Shown piece after piece: positions 48,232 to 57,966 of a DNA stretch of 64,000 bases. The notes beneath the pieces were generated by a model. It saw only the letters and a program-made list of their open reading frames with translations. It was not told the DNA's origin and did not search any database. The position numbers and the translations under genes are program-made. This stretch comes from Ensifer adhaerens (GTDB lineage: Bacteria; Pseudomonadota; Alphaproteobacteria; Rhizobiales; Rhizobiaceae): NCBI RefSeq assembly GCF_020035535.1, contig NZ_CP083349.1:3603501-3667500 (forward strand), given 5' to 3'. Position 1 is the first letter of the stretch, and every line of letters starts with the position of its first letter.

Positions 48232-48549
48232 ATGACAGCGGAGAAACTCGACGAGGCGACGATTGCCGAAAACCTGCACAAGATGGAAGGCTGGGTGCGG
48301 GCCGAAGACGGCAACTCGATCTGGAAGGCATTCCGCTTCAAGAACTTCGTCGAGGCGTTCGGTTTCATGACCGAGTGCGCGATCGTCGCGGAGAAGCTCA
48401 ACCATCACCCCGAATGGTTCAACGTCTACAATCGTGTCGACGTGACGCTGACCACGCACGACGCCGGCGGGCTCACGGAGCTCGACTTCAAGCTGGCAGC
48501 CCGCATGGACAGGGCAGCAGCCGGCCGCATGCCCGATCATTTGAAATAG
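48232..48549 (+). CDS. phhB: 4a-hydroxytetrahydrobiopterin dehydratase
   Basis: This 105-residue pterin-4a-carbinolamine dehydratase recycles the pterin cofactor of phenylalanine hydroxylase. The active-site motif [24 protein letters not shown] carries His58, His59 and His76. ATG 48232 follows GAGGGAGAG. No phenylalanine hydroxylase gene lies in the window, so a separate role, or supply to a distant phhA, is possible. Confidence 0.93.
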   Translation: MTAEKLDEATIAENLHKMEGWVRAEDGNSIWKAFRFKNFVEAFGFMTECAIVAEKLNHHPEWFNVYNRVDVTLTTHDAGGLTELDFKLAARMDRAAAGRMPDHLK

Positions 48550-48699
48550 AGGGGCCGATCACCATATCAAAGCATGTCGCGCAAAAGTGCGTAGCGGTTT
48601 TGCGGTAACGATATGCGAAAAATCAAGTGCTTAAAGCGCAAGGAGCGAATCTGAATGATCTCGGCACTTTAGGAACGCTGCAACAGCGAAAGCGGGACG

Positions 48700-49077
48700 A
48701 TGGACGACATCAAGATTGGTGAAATTCTCTTGCCTGGTGAAGAATCCGAGCAGGAGCGCAGGGAAAAGCGCGTGAAGCGCCGCTTCTGGCCGACCTTCCG
48801 CCGTGCCGCACGCCAGATCCCGTTCAGCCGCGACCTCGTCGCCGCCTATTATTGCGCCATCGACCCGCAGACGCCGACGCGGACGCGCGGCATCCTGCTT
48901 GCCGCCCTCGCCTATTTCGTGCTGCCGATCGACATCATCCCCGACATGCTGGCCGTGGTCGGCTTTTCCGATGACGTTGCCGTTTTGACCGCGGCATTCG
49001 CCGCCATCAGCGGCCAGATCAAGGAAACCCACTACACCAAGGCCGACGAGACCCTTGCCGACGCTCCGCAAGACTGA
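48700..49077 (+). CDS. DUF1232 (YkvA) family protein
   Basis: This 125-residue protein has a basic N-terminal half and the DUF1232 core ILLAALAYFVLPIDIIPDMLAVVGFSDD (about 65-92), a hydrophobic helical hairpin with the diagnostic PIDIIPD. Function is unknown; membrane association is likely. It follows phhB by 150 bases and is probably a separate unit. Confidence 0.87.
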   Translation: MDDIKIGEILLPGEESEQERREKRVKRRFWPTFRRAARQIPFSRDLVAAYYCAIDPQTPTRTRGILLAALAYFVLPIDIIPDMLAVVGFSDDVAVLTAAFAAISGQIKETHYTKADETLADAPQD

Positions 49078-49472
49078 ACGGAGACCGGCCTTCCGGGTTG
49101 TGGCGCCCCATTCCTGCCCGAAAGTCAAACTCTTGCCCGATTCTTTGTGGCATAGACATGCGAATGACGGCGTTCGCGCGCTTTAGTGAGTCCGACGTCA
49201 TTCAATGGCTTGGGGCAGGAATCCTTCTGGAGCAGCATTCCGAAGCGCGGCAAATCCGGCATCGACCTCGGTTCGACGATAATGCGAATCACCGGTCGAA
49301 AGGCGCCGGGCAATGGAGCAAACCGCTCCGATTCGGGGCTAAACGGGCGGTTTTCGGCCATCGTTGACGGTTTGGTAACCTGAATTAAGTCAAAACAAAT
49401 TCAAATGATGACTACGCGTCGCCCGTCTGACCTGTTCGGGTGATCCAAGAGCAAAAAAAGCGGCAGGACCTC
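49078..49472. other. 395-base spacer, no gene seen
   Basis: No frame here carries family motifs; overlapping short frames on both strands have unlike, basic compositions typical of noncoding high-GC DNA. The last 100 bases are AT-rich (AATTAAGTCAAAACAAATTC) and are the likely ialB promoter region. No terminator was recognised. Confidence 0.5.
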
Positions 49473-49976
49473 ATGTTTGTAAGAAAGATCGCAACCGCAA
49501 TCGCACTCGTTCTGGCGACCGCCAGCATGGCTGCCGCCCAGTCTCCGACGCGCATCCAGCAGTTCAACGCCTGGGGCGCCTATTCCTACAACGCCGGCGG
49601 CGGCAAGGTCTGCTACGTGCTCTCGGTTCCCAAGGACAAGAGCCCGGCCGGCGTCGACCACGGCGACATCTTCTTCCTGGTTTCCCAGCGCCCTGGCCAG
49701 AACATCAGCTACGAGCCGCAGGCCATGATGGGCTATCCCCTCCAGGAGAACTCCAAGGTCAACGTCGTCATCGACGGCCGCACCTTCGTGATGTTCACCA
49801 AGGGCAATTCCGCCTGGGTCGAGAACGCCGCCGAAGAACCGGCGCTCGTTGCCGCGATGAAGAACGGCAAGGCCATGTCGGTCAACGCCAAATCGCGCAA
49901 GGGCACGGCAACCTCCTACTCCTACTCGCTCTCGGGCATCTCCGCTGCACTGAAGCAGATCGAGGCCTGCAAGTAA
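49473..49976 (+). CDS. invasion-associated locus B family protein
   Basis: This 167-residue secreted protein has a signal peptide (FVRKIATAIALVLATASMAAA, cleavage near AAAQ) and the IalB core, W(G)AYSYNAGGGKVCYVLSVP with paired cysteines (CYV and the final EACK). IalB was named in Bartonella for erythrocyte invasion; homologues are widespread in non-pathogenic Rhizobiales and their role is unknown. ATG 49473 follows AGGAC. The ialB-rlmN order is conserved in rhizobia. Confidence 0.88.
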   Translation: MFVRKIATAIALVLATASMAAAQSPTRIQQFNAWGAYSYNAGGGKVCYVLSVPKDKSPAGVDHGDIFFLVSQRPGQNISYEPQAMMGYPLQENSKVNVVIDGRTFVMFTKGNSAWVENAAEEPALVAAMKNGKAMSVNAKSRKGTATSYSYSLSGISAALKQIEACK

Positions 49977-49999
49977 TCACGAGACGACACGTCACGTGC

Positions 50000-50027
50000 A
50001 AAGGGCCGGCTGCAAAGCCGGCCTTTT
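50000..50027 (+). terminator. terminator of the ialB-like gene
   Basis: GGCCGGCT and AGCCGGCC form an 8-bp stem with a 4-nt loop, followed by TTTT. Confidence 0.9.
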
Positions 50028-50203
50028 GCGTTCAGGAAGCCTGCCTCGTGACTCCCGGCCAAAACAATGCTAAAGCGCGGCCAACTTGAGAGCCTCCGCG
50101 CCACGATTGGCCGCTTTCGATGGCTCGACCGATTTCAATTCGCGCATCAGGACGATTTCCGGACCCGCTCTCCGGACGGCCTCACGCCGTATGACAGGAC
50201 ATC

Positions 50204-51445
50204 ATGAGCATGGCAGCCACTGAAATTCTGAACCGGGTGGAAATCGCCAAGGCGCCGCAGGTGCGCACGGCCGCGCAGGCGGAGAAGCCGTCGCTGATCG
50301 GCCTGCTGCGCGAGGACATGGCGAAGGCCCTTGTCGAAAAGGGCGTGCCGGAGCGTCAGGTCAAGATGCGCGTCAGCCAGCTTTGGCATTGGCTCTATGT
50401 GCGCGGCGTCTCCGACTTCGACCATATGACGAACGTGTCGAAGGACATGCGCGAGATGCTGAAGCAGCATTTCACGATCGCCCGTCCTGAAATCGTCGAG
50501 GAACAGATCTCCGGCGACGGCACCCGCAAGTGGCTCCTGCGTTTCCCGGCTCGCGGCGCCGGCCGCCCGGTCGAAATCGAGACCGTCTACATACCCGAGG
50601 AAGGCCGCGGCACACTCTGCATTTCGAGCCAGGTCGGCTGTACGCTCACCTGCTCCTTCTGTCACACCGGCACCCAGAAGCTCGTGCGCAACCTGACGGC
50701 CGAGGAAATCCTGGCACAGCTGCTGCTCGCCCGCGACCGCCTGGGCGATTTCCCCGAGCGCGACACCCCGCAGGGCGCGATCGTGCCGGCCGAGGGCCGC
50801 AAGATCACCAACGTCGTCATGATGGGCATGGGCGAGCCGCTCTACAATTTCGAGCAGGTGAAGACCGCGCTTCTGATCGCGTCCGATGGCGAGGGTCTGT
50901 CGCTCTCCAAGCGCCGCATCACGCTGTCGACCTCCGGCATCGTGCCCGAGATCTATCGCACCGGCGAGGAAATCGGCGTGATGCTGGCGATCTCCCTGCA
51001 TGCGGTGCGCGACGACCTGCGCGACCTGCTCGTTCCGATCAACAAGAAGTATCCATTGAAGGAACTGATGGACGCCTGCCGTGCCTATCCGGGTCTTTCC
51101 AACGCCCGCCGCATCACCTTCGAGTATGTGATGCTGAAGGACGTCAACGACAGCCTGGAAGACGCCAAGGAACTGGTGAAGCTCCTGAGGGGCGTGCCGG
51201 CGAAGATCAACCTCATCCCCTTCAACCCCTGGCCGGGCACCAACTACCAGTGTTCCGACTGGGAGCAGATCGAGAAGTTCGCCGACTTCATCAACCAGGC
51301 CGGCTATGCTTCGCCGATCCGCACGCCCCGTGGCCGCGACATCCTCGCCGCCTGCGGCCAGCTGAAGTCGGAATCCGAGCGCATGCGCAAGGTCGACCGC
51401 CTCGCCTTCGAAGCGATGATGATCGCCAATCACGGTGAAGACTGA
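50204..51445 (+). CDS. rlmN: dual-specificity RNA methyltransferase RlmN
   Basis: This 413-residue radical-SAM enzyme forms m2A2503 in 23S rRNA and m2A37 in some tRNAs. The cluster motif CTLTCSFC (Cys146, Cys150 and Cys153) is present, with [21 protein letters not shown] and the C-terminal [12 protein letters not shown]. The mechanistic C-terminal cysteine is in [10 protein letters not shown]. It is monocistronic, behind the ialB terminator. Confidence 0.96.
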   Translation: MSMAATEILNRVEIAKAPQVRTAAQAEKPSLIGLLREDMAKALVEKGVPERQVKMRVSQLWHWLYVRGVSDFDHMTNVSKDMREMLKQHFTIARPEIVEEQISGDGTRKWLLRFPARGAGRPVEIETVYIPEEGRGTLCISSQVGCTLTCSFCHTGTQKLVRNLTAEEILAQLLLARDRLGDFPERDTPQGAIVPAEGRKITNVVMMGMGEPLYNFEQVKTALLIASDGEGLSLSKRRITLSTSGIVPEIYRTGEEIGVMLAISLHAVRDDLRDLLVPINKKYPLKELMDACRAYPGLSNARRITFEYVMLKDVNDSLEDAKELVKLLRGVPAKINLIPFNPWPGTNYQCSDWEQIEKFADFINQAGYASPIRTPRGRDILAACGQLKSESERMRKVDRLAFEAMMIANHGED

Positions 51446-51592
51446 GACGGAACGCCACTCTGAAATCCACGGGCTCCTCGGTCCGCCGCCGCGTGATCAA
51501 TGAAGAACTTTGATGGATGATGCAGATCCTATCGATTGATTTCATGTCACCGGTTTCCTAAGAAGGCGGAAATCAATTCAGGAGGACAACCC

Positions 51593-52546
51593 ATGCGCTC
51601 ACTTCTCATCGCCCTTGCCGCCACGGTGGCATTCGCCCTGCCCGCCCGTGCCGATGAGGTGACCGTTGCCGTGACCGCGATCGTCGAGCATCCGGCGCTC
51701 GATGCCGCTCGCGATGGCGTGAAGGATGCGCTGGCCGCCGCCGGCTACAAGGAGGGCGAGAACCTCAAGTTCCTCTACGAGTCGGCCCAGGGCAACCCGG
51801 CAACCGCAGCCCAGATCGCCCGCCAGTTCGCCGGCGAAGCCCCGAACGTGATCGTTCCGATCTCGACGCCGTCGGCCCAGGCGGTCGTCTCTTCGACCCG
51901 CGATATCCCGGTTGTCTTCACCGCCGTTTCCGACCCGGTCGGCGCCCAGCTCGTCAAGGACATGAACAAGCCCGGCGGCAACGTCACCGGCCTCTCGGAC
52001 ATGTCGCCGGTTGCCGAGCACGTCGCTCTGATCAAGGAAATCCTGCCGAACGCCAAGTCGATCGGCTACCTCTACAACTCCGGTGAAGCCAACTCCGTTT
52101 CGCTGCTCGCGGTGCTGAAGACCGAAGCCGAAAAGGCTGGCCTGACCGTCGTCGAATCCGCCGCCACCAAGTCGGCTGAAGTCCAGGGTGCGGCCCGCGC
52201 CCTCGTCGGCCGCGCCGATGCGATCTACGTCCCGACCGACAACACGATCATCTCCGCCCTCGAGGGTGCCGTCGCCGTCGCCGAAGAAGCCAAGCTGCCG
52301 CTCTTTACCGCCGACACGGACTCGGTTGCTCGCGGCTCGCTCGCAGCCCTCGGCTTCAACTACTACGACGTCGGCAAGCAGACCGGCGAAATCGTCGTTC
52401 GCATCCTCAAGGGCGAAAACCCGGGTGACATCGCCGTGAAGGTCGCCGCCGGTTCCGACCTGGTGATCAACAAGAAGGCCGCCGAAAAGATGGGCGTCAC
52501 CCTTCCCGAAAGTGTCGTAAAGCGCGCAACCCGCGTCGTTGAATAA
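51593..52546 (+). CDS. ABC transporter substrate-binding protein (TrpX/COG2984 family)
   Basis: This 317-residue periplasmic binding protein has a signal peptide (MRSLLIALAATVAFALPARA). The mature part contains AIVEHPALDAARDGVKDAL, NPATAAQIARQF, PVVFTAVSDPVGAQLV and PTDNTIISALEGAV, typical of the ABC_sub_bind family, whose TrpX members bind aromatic amino acids; the ligand here is not established. ATG 51593 follows AGGAGG at ideal spacing. Permease and ATPase follow, with a 215-base gap containing a long inverted repeat. Confidence 0.9.
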   Translation: MRSLLIALAATVAFALPARADEVTVAVTAIVEHPALDAARDGVKDALAAAGYKEGENLKFLYESAQGNPATAAQIARQFAGEAPNVIVPISTPSAQAVVSSTRDIPVVFTAVSDPVGAQLVKDMNKPGGNVTGLSDMSPVAEHVALIKEILPNAKSIGYLYNSGEANSVSLLAVLKTEAEKAGLTVVESAATKSAEVQGAARALVGRADAIYVPTDNTIISALEGAVAVAEEAKLPLFTADTDSVARGSLAALGFNYYDVGKQTGEIVVRILKGENPGDIAVKVAAGSDLVINKKAAEKMGVTLPESVVKRATRVVE

Positions 52547-52638
52547 CGCTTTCGACCTTTTCAGGTTCAAGTTTGTTGCGTTTTTCCCGCCTCCGTTCCA
52601 TACGGGGGCGGTTCGCTATGAGGGGCCTGCATCCTTAT

Positions 52639-52698
52639 GCACAGGGCCGCTCCAAAGTTCTAAGCCGCACATGTGCCCCATTGCAGACGGCCCTGTGC
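52639..52698 (+). repeat. inverted repeat between the binding-protein and permease genes
   Basis: GCACAGGGCCG (52639-52649) and CGGCCCTGTGC (52688-52698) are perfect 11-base inverted arms around a 38-base loop. No T-run follows, so it is not a plain terminator. In such operons a hairpin here often protects the binding-protein mRNA from 3' decay and lowers downstream expression. Confidence 0.6.
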
Positions 52699-52761
52699 CA
52701 AGCGGGAGCGTCGCGCCCATAAAGACAACCACGCGCGACAGGTAGAAAAGAGGGTCTGGGT

Positions 52762-53640
52762 TTGAGTCTAATCGCTTTCTGGGGAGCCGTGGAACTGGGG
52801 CTGGTCTACGCCTTCGTCGCCCTTGGCGTCTTTCTCGCATTCCGGGTGCTCGATTTCCCCGACCTGACCGTCGACGGATCGTTTCCGCTGGGGGCTGCCG
52901 TCACCGCCGTGCTGATCATCGCCGGCGTCAACCCATGGCTCGCCGCCTGTGTCGCCATGGTGGCGGGTGCCGCCGCCGGTATCGTCACGGCGATGCTCAA
53001 CGTGCGCTTCAAGATCCTCAACCTGCTCGCCTCGATCCTGACGATGATCGCGCTGTTTTCGGTCAACCTGCGCGTCATGGGCAAACCGAACGTCGCGCTG
53101 ATCAATGCCGACACGATGCTGTCGCCCTTCTATGGCCTGGGCTTGCGCGATTTCTACGTCCGGCCGCTGTTCATCGGCGTGCTCGTGGTTGTCGCGGTCA
53201 TCATCGTCTGGCGCTTCCTTGAGAGCGATGCCGGCCTTGCAATGCGCGCTACCGGCGCCAATGCCCGCATGGCCCGCGCCCAAGGCGTCGACACCAATCG
53301 GCAGATCTATCTCGGCATGGCGATCTCTAACGCGCTCGTCGCTTTCGGCGGCGCGCTCTTCGCCCAGACCAACGGTTTTGCCGACGTCACCTCGGGCGTC
53401 GGCACCATCGTCGTCGGCCTTGCCGCCGTCATCATCGGCGAGACGCTGCTCGGCGCCCGCGGCATCCTGATCGCGCTGATCGGCTGCGTGCTCGGTTCGA
53501 TCCTCTACCGCATCGCCATCCAGCTGGCGCTGTCGACCGACATGCTGGGGCTGCAGGCCTCCGACCTCAACTTCGTGACGGCGGCACTCGTCACCTTCGC
53601 CCTCGTCCTTCCCCGCCTGCGTCGTGGAGGTGCGGCATGA
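52762..53640 (+). CDS. ABC transporter permease (COG4120 family)
   Basis: This 292-residue inner-membrane permease of the branched-chain-like family has about nine hydrophobic segments. Typical residues are LGVFLAFRVLDFPDLTVDGSF near the start and ALMRATGANARMARAQGVDT-like AMRATGANARMARAQG in the cytoplasmic loop. The start is TTG 52762 with GAGGG upstream; no earlier ATG fits. It overlaps the ATPase gene by four bases (ATGA). Confidence 0.9.
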   Translation: MSLIAFWGAVELGLVYAFVALGVFLAFRVLDFPDLTVDGSFPLGAAVTAVLIIAGVNPWLAACVAMVAGAAAGIVTAMLNVRFKILNLLASILTMIALFSVNLRVMGKPNVALINADTMLSPFYGLGLRDFYVRPLFIGVLVVVAVIIVWRFLESDAGLAMRATGANARMARAQGVDTNRQIYLGMAISNALVAFGGALFAQTNGFADVTSGVGTIVVGLAAVIIGETLLGARGILIALIGCVLGSILYRIAIQLALSTDMLGLQASDLNFVTAALVTFALVLPRLRRGGAA

Positions 53641-54431
53641 TCAGCGTCAACAACATCCAGGTCATCTTCGGCAAGGGCACGCCGCTGCAGAAGCAGGCGC
53701 TGAACGGCGTCAGCCTGACGATCGAACAGGGTTCCTTCGTCACCGTCATCGGCTCCAACGGTGCCGGCAAGTCGACGCTTCTCGGCGTGCTCGCCGGCGA
53801 CGTGCTTCCGAGCGCCGGCCAGGTGATGATCGGCAAGACCGACGTCAGCCGCAAGGGTACCGCCGCCCGCGCCGGCCTCGTCGCCCGCGTCTTCCAGGAT
53901 CCCCTGACCGGGAGTTGCGGCGCACTCTCGATCGAAGAAAACCTGGCGCTCGCCGCCAAGCGTGGCGAGGCACGCGGCCTCACCGCAGCACTCGGCCCGA
54001 AGCGGCGCGAGCATTTCCGCGAGCGCATCGCCGAGCTTAATCTCGGCCTCGAAAACCGCATGGGCGACCGCATGGATCTGCTGTCGGGTGGCCAGCGCCA
54101 GGCGGTTTCGCTGGTCATGGCGACGCTCGCAGGCTCCGAAGTGCTGCTGCTCGACGAGCATACGGCCGCGCTCGATCCGGGCATGGCCGAGTTCGTGATG
54201 AACCTCACGCAGAAGATCGTCTCCGAGCGCAAGCTGACGACGATGATGGTCACCCATTCGATGCGCCAGGCGCTCGACTACGGCCACCGCACCGTCATGC
54301 TCCACGGCGGCGAGATCGTGCTCGATGTTGCCGGCGACAGCCGCAAGGAACTGCAGGTCGAGGACCTCATCGCCATGTTCCGCCGCATCCGCGGCCAGAC
54401 GCTCGACGACGACGCGCTGCTGATCGGCTGA
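53637..54431 (+). CDS. ABC transporter ATP-binding protein (COG1101 family)
   Basis: A 264-residue ABC ATPase with Walker A GSNGAGKST, signature LSGGQRQAVSLVMA, Walker B LLLDEHTAALDP (His in place of the usual Pro) and switch VTHS. This EHTAALDP variant is typical of the COG1101 partners of TrpX-like transporters. It completes the binding protein-permease-ATPase operon beginning at 51593. It ends 20 bases before a RIME-like half element. Confidence 0.91.
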   Translation: MISVNNIQVIFGKGTPLQKQALNGVSLTIEQGSFVTVIGSNGAGKSTLLGVLAGDVLPSAGQVMIGKTDVSRKGTAARAGLVARVFQDPLTGSCGALSIEENLALAAKRGEARGLTAALGPKRREHFRERIAELNLGLENRMGDRMDLLSGGQRQAVSLVMATLAGSEVLLLDEHTAALDPGMAEFVMNLTQKIVSERKLTTMMVTHSMRQALDYGHRTVMLHGGEIVLDVAGDSRKELQVEDLIAMFRRIRGQTLDDDALLIG

Positions 54432-54449
54432 TCCGGCCGCCCTGCCCAG

Positions 54450-54510
54450 CCCCTACCCCTCATCTGCCTGCCGGCATTTTCTCCCCGTCAACACGGGGAG
54501 AAGAGGACGT
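54450..54510. repeat. RIME-like element, short copy (copy C)
   Basis: CCCCTACCCCTCATCTGCC is followed by the hairpin TTCTCCCCGT/ACGGGGAGAA (54478-54502). It resembles the left half of copies A and B. It lies between the convergent ABC ATPase and LysE genes. Confidence 0.65.
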
Positions 54511-54636
54511 GCCGTGCCATGCGGTAAACCATATCAGCGAATGCGAAGAAGCAACGTCTTCTAGTCCAGACCACGACCGCGCTGGCGGTTATGTGGGCCA
54601 AGGCGGGCAGATGAGGGGCCGAACCGTCGAGCGAGA

Positions 54637-55281
54637 CTACCGCGCCGTCGTCATGAAGATCTTCACCGCAAACACCGAGAAGACGCCGGCGAAGCTGAAG
54701 TCGAGCGCCCGCATCGCACCCTTGTTGCGCTGCAGCCAGGAGGCGAGCCAGTCGGCGGTGAAGACGACCAGCATGTTCACCGGCATGCCGATGGTGATGA
54801 AGAACAGGCCAAGGAACAAAAGCTTGCCGGTGACCGAAGGATCGTCGGCGCTGACGAACTGCGGCAGGAAGGTCATGAAAAAGATGATGACCTTGGGGTT
54901 CAAAAGGTTCACCCAGAATCCGGCGGAGATGTTGGCAAGCGCCGTACCTTCCGGCGCCTCGACTTTCTGGACTGAGATGCTGGAGCCGAAGCGGATCGCC
55001 TGCACCGCAAGCCACAGCAGATAGGCAGCGCCGCCGGTCTTGAGGATGGCAAAGGCGGTCGGCGAGGCGGTGATCAACGCCGAGATACCAAAGGCGACGA
55101 GAAGCGTATGCACGACGATGCCGAAGCTGGTGCCGAGCACGACGAAGAGCGCGGCCTTCTTGCCCTGGGCAAGCGCGCGGCTGATCGAAAGCGTCATGTC
55201 CGGGCCGGGTGTGGCCGCCAGGAGCAGCGTCGCGGCCGCAAAGGTCAGGAGGGTCGGCAGGCTGGGAATGAAGTCCATCAT
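54637..55281 (-). CDS. LysE/RhtB-family exporter
   Basis: This 214-residue inner-membrane exporter of the LysE superfamily has six hydrophobic segments, the TPGPDMTLSISRALAQGKKAAL signature after the first helix and GFWVNLLNPKVIIFFMTFLPQFV in the middle. Members export amino acids such as lysine, threonine or homoserine lactones. The substrate is unknown. It is a single gene, divergent from argG across a 168-base spacer. Confidence 0.9.
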   Translation of the reverse strand: MMDFIPSLPTLLTFAAATLLLAATPGPDMTLSISRALAQGKKAALFVVLGTSFGIVVHTLLVAFGISALITASPTAFAILKTGGAAYLLWLAVQAIRFGSSISVQKVEAPEGTALANISAGFWVNLLNPKVIIFFMTFLPQFVSADDPSVTGKLLFLGLFFITIGMPVNMLVVFTADWLASWLQRNKGAMRALDFSFAGVFSVFAVKIFMTTAR

Positions 55282-55449
55282 CGTTTCCTCGGCGCGGGGG
55301 TCGCCTCCAGTAATCCCGCGCCTGCGCTTTTGCCAGCGGATTCGCTCCGTCAGGCGTTCTAGCGCTTGTATCGCCGCAGGTTCTGGCTAAAGTGCCGCAG
55401 ATTTGCACGCGGCATCGCCGCCCTCCCCAAGACCAGACGGACGGAAACC

Positions 55450-56667
55450 ATGGCATCGCATAAAGACGTGAAAAAGGTCGTTCTCGCCTATTCGGGCGGT
55501 CTCGACACCTCGATCATCCTGAAGTGGCTGCAGACCGAACTCGGCGCGGAAGTCGTCACCTTCACCGCCGACCTCGGCCAGGGCGAAGAGCTCGAGCCGG
55601 CCCGCAAGAAGGCCGAGATGCTCGGCATCAAGGAGATCTATATCGAGGACGTCCGCGAGGAGTTCGTCAAGGATTTCGTCTTCCCGATGTTTCGCGCCAA
55701 CGCCGTCTATGAAGGCGTCTACCTGCTCGGCACCTCGATCGCCCGCCCGCTGATTTCCAAGCACCTGATCGACATCGCCAAGAAGACCGGCGCCGACGCG
55801 ATCGCCCATGGCGCTACGGGCAAGGGCAACGACCAGGTCCGCTTCGAGCTTTCGGCCTATGCTCTGAACCCCGACATCAAGATCATCGCCCCCTGGCGCG
55901 ACTGGTCGTTCAAGAGCCGCACCGACCTGCTCGAATTCGCCGAGAAGCACCAGATTCCGGTTGCCAAGGACAAGAAGGGCGAAGCGCCGTTCTCCGTCGA
56001 TGCCAACCTCCTGCACTCCTCGTCCGAGGGCAAGGTTCTCGAAGATCCGGCCCAGGAAGCACCGGAATACGTGCACATGCGCACGATCTCGCCGGAAGCA
56101 GCTCCCGACAAGGCAACCGTCATCAAGATCGGCTTCGAGCGTGGTGACGCCGTTTCGATCAACGGCGTGCGCCTGTCGCCGGCAAGCCTTCTTGCCAAGC
56201 TCAACGAATACGGCCGCGACAACGGCATCGGCCGTCTCGACCTCGTCGAGAACCGCTTCGTCGGCATGAAGTCGCGCGGCGTCTACGAGACCCCCGGCGG
56301 CACCATCCTGCTTTCCGCTCACCGCGCGATCGAGAGCATCACGCTCGACCGCGGCGCTGCTCACCTCAAGGACGAGCTGATGCCGCGCTACGCCGAACTG
56401 ATCTACTACGGCTTCTGGTTCTCGCCGGAGCGCGAGATGCTGCAGGCGGCAATCGACAAGAGCCAGGAACATGTCGAAGGCGAAGTGACGCTGAAGCTCT
56501 ACAAGGGCAACGTCATGGTCACCGGCCGTGAGAGCGACAAGTCGCTCTACTCCGACAAGCTGGTCACCTTCGAAGACGACCAGGGCGCCTACGACCAGAA
56601 GGACGCCGCCGGCTTCATCAAGCTCAACGCGCTGCGCCTGCGCACGCTCGCTGCGCGCAACCGCTAA
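55450..56667 (+). CDS. argG: argininosuccinate synthase
   Basis: This 405-residue enzyme joins citrulline and aspartate with ATP in arginine biosynthesis. The PP-loop AYSGGLDTS (13-21) starts the protein, and [15 protein letters not shown] and [12 protein letters not shown] are conserved. ATG 55450 is used; the frame extends upstream without conserved sequence. It is monocistronic, ending at a strong terminator shared with the convergent efflux gene. Confidence 0.97.
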   Translation: MASHKDVKKVVLAYSGGLDTSIILKWLQTELGAEVVTFTADLGQGEELEPARKKAEMLGIKEIYIEDVREEFVKDFVFPMFRANAVYEGVYLLGTSIARPLISKHLIDIAKKTGADAIAHGATGKGNDQVRFELSAYALNPDIKIIAPWRDWSFKSRTDLLEFAEKHQIPVAKDKKGEAPFSVDANLLHSSSEGKVLEDPAQEAPEYVHMRTISPEAAPDKATVIKIGFERGDAVSINGVRLSPASLLAKLNEYGRDNGIGRLDLVENRFVGMKSRGVYETPGGTILLSAHRAIESITLDRGAAHLKDELMPRYAELIYYGFWFSPEREMLQAAIDKSQEHVEGEVTLKLYKGNVMVTGRESDKSLYSDKLVTFEDDQGAYDQKDAAGFIKLNALRLRTLAARNR

Positions 56668-56690
56668 GCCGATACCCATTGAAAAAAGAA

Positions 56691-56720
56691 GCCTCCGCGA
56701 CCCCGTCGCGGAGGCTTTTT
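56691..56720. terminator. bidirectional terminator between argG and the MFS gene
   Basis: GCCTCCGCGA and TCGCGGAGGC form a perfect 10-bp stem with a 5-nt loop. Five T residues follow on the plus strand, and AAAAAAG precedes it (56682-56688), giving a T-run on the minus strand. Confidence 0.92.
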
Positions 56721-56727
56721 CGTGTCC

Positions 56728-57966
56728 TTACTCCGCCGCTTGGCGCAACGGTTCCTCGCGCTCGGCCAGCGCGACCAGCGGCCGTAACCGAACCGTGCGG
56801 CGATACCAGACATAGCTGAGAATGCAGACGAGGCCGAAGCTCGGAATGATCGTACCGAGCGCCAGCGCCGGAACACCGACCGCGGCAGCCAGCGCGCCGC
56901 CAAGAAGCCCCGATCCCATCTGGATGAAGCCCATCATCGCCGAGGCCGTGCCGGCGATATGCGGAAAGGGCGCCATCGCCGCGGTCATCATATAGGGCAT
57001 CACGAAGGCGATGCCGAAGGCATAGATACCGATCGGCAACATGACCGAAAGGAAGCTCGGCGAGAGCATGTGCATGGTGTAGGCGAGGATCAGGCTCGCC
57101 GCACCGATGAAGACGAGACCGGCCGGCACCAGCGCCTGCGGCGTGAAAACGCGCATCAGCAGGCGCACCACCACCGTACCTGAAAAGAACAGGCCCGACT
57201 GCATCAACATGCCGACGCCAAACTCGGTTGGTGTCAGGCCCACCTCGTTGATCAGCACGAAGGGAAGCATCGTCGCCCAGGCATAGAGCGCACCGACCGC
57301 GCCGCCGATAACGAGCGTCGAGGACATGAAGCGGCTGTCGCTGACCAATGTGCGATAGGCCGCGACGATCGGCTTCAAGTGCCCCTTGCTCGGGTCCGGC
57401 GTTACCGTCTCCGCCATGAAGAATTGCACCGTGATGCAGGCCATGGCAGCGAAGCCGACCATCAGGAAGAAGATCGACTGCCAGCCGAAGAGGCCGAGCG
57501 CCAGGCCGCCGAGCGTCGGTGAGACCGCAGGACCGAGTGCCAGCATCATGCCGATCATGTTCATGATGCGCGCCGCTTCGGTCCCGGTGAACTGGTCGCG
57601 CACGATCGCACGCGCCACCGTCATGCCGACGGAAGCGCCGATGCCCTGCACCAGGCGCCCGGCCAGAAGTACTGCGATCGAGGGCGCCAAGGCCGCCATC
57701 AGGCTGCCGACCAGATAGATTGCCATGAAGATCAACGTGGCACGGCGCCGACCGATGACATCGGAAAGCGTGCCCGACACAAGCTGGGCGAAGGCGAATC
57801 CAGCAAAGTAAAGCGACAGCGTCATCTTGATCGCCGCCTCGCTGGACGAGAAGGCGCGCACCAGTTCCGGCATGGCCGGGGTGTAGAGCGCCATGGAAAC
57901 GGGCCCGAGCGCGACTAGGAAGGCGCCGATGATGCTCGTGCGCCGTTCACTCATGCGACGCGTCAT
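56728..57966 (-). CDS. Bcr/CflA-family MFS drug efflux transporter
   Basis: This 412-residue inner-membrane proton-coupled exporter has twelve hydrophobic segments. MFS motif A is visible in GTLSDVIGRRRATLI after the second helix, and the antiporter motif C region GPAVSPTLGGL in the fifth. The Bcr/CflA group exports bicyclomycin, chloramphenicol, sulfonamides or amino acids. Its start overlaps the upstream marR stop (ATGA), so pump and regulator are one operon under the palindrome at 58479. Confidence 0.92.
   Translation of the reverse strand: MTRRMSERRTSIIGAFLVALGPVSMALYTPAMPELVRAFSSSEAAIKMTLSLYFAGFAFAQLVSGTLSDVIGRRRATLIFMAIYLVGSLMAALAPSIAVLLAGRLVQGIGASVGMTVARAIVRDQFTGTEAARIMNMIGMMLALGPAVSPTLGGLALGLFGWQSIFFLMVGFAAMACITVQFFMAETVTPDPSKGHLKPIVAAYRTLVSDSRFMSSTLVIGGAVGALYAWATMLPFVLINEVGLTPTEFGVGMLMQSGLFFSGTVVVRLLMRVFTPQALVPAGLVFIGAASLILAYTMHMLSPSFLSVMLPIGIYAFGIAFVMPYMMTAAMAPFPHIAGTASAMMGFIQMGSGLLGGALAAAVGVPALALGTIIPSFGLVCILSYVWYRRTVRLRPLVALAEREEPLRQAAE

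Noticed and set aside
49098..49367. An 89-codon frame between the DUF1232 and ialB genes
   Set aside because: No ribosome site, no recognisable motif and competing frames of like length on the other strand; composition looks noncoding.
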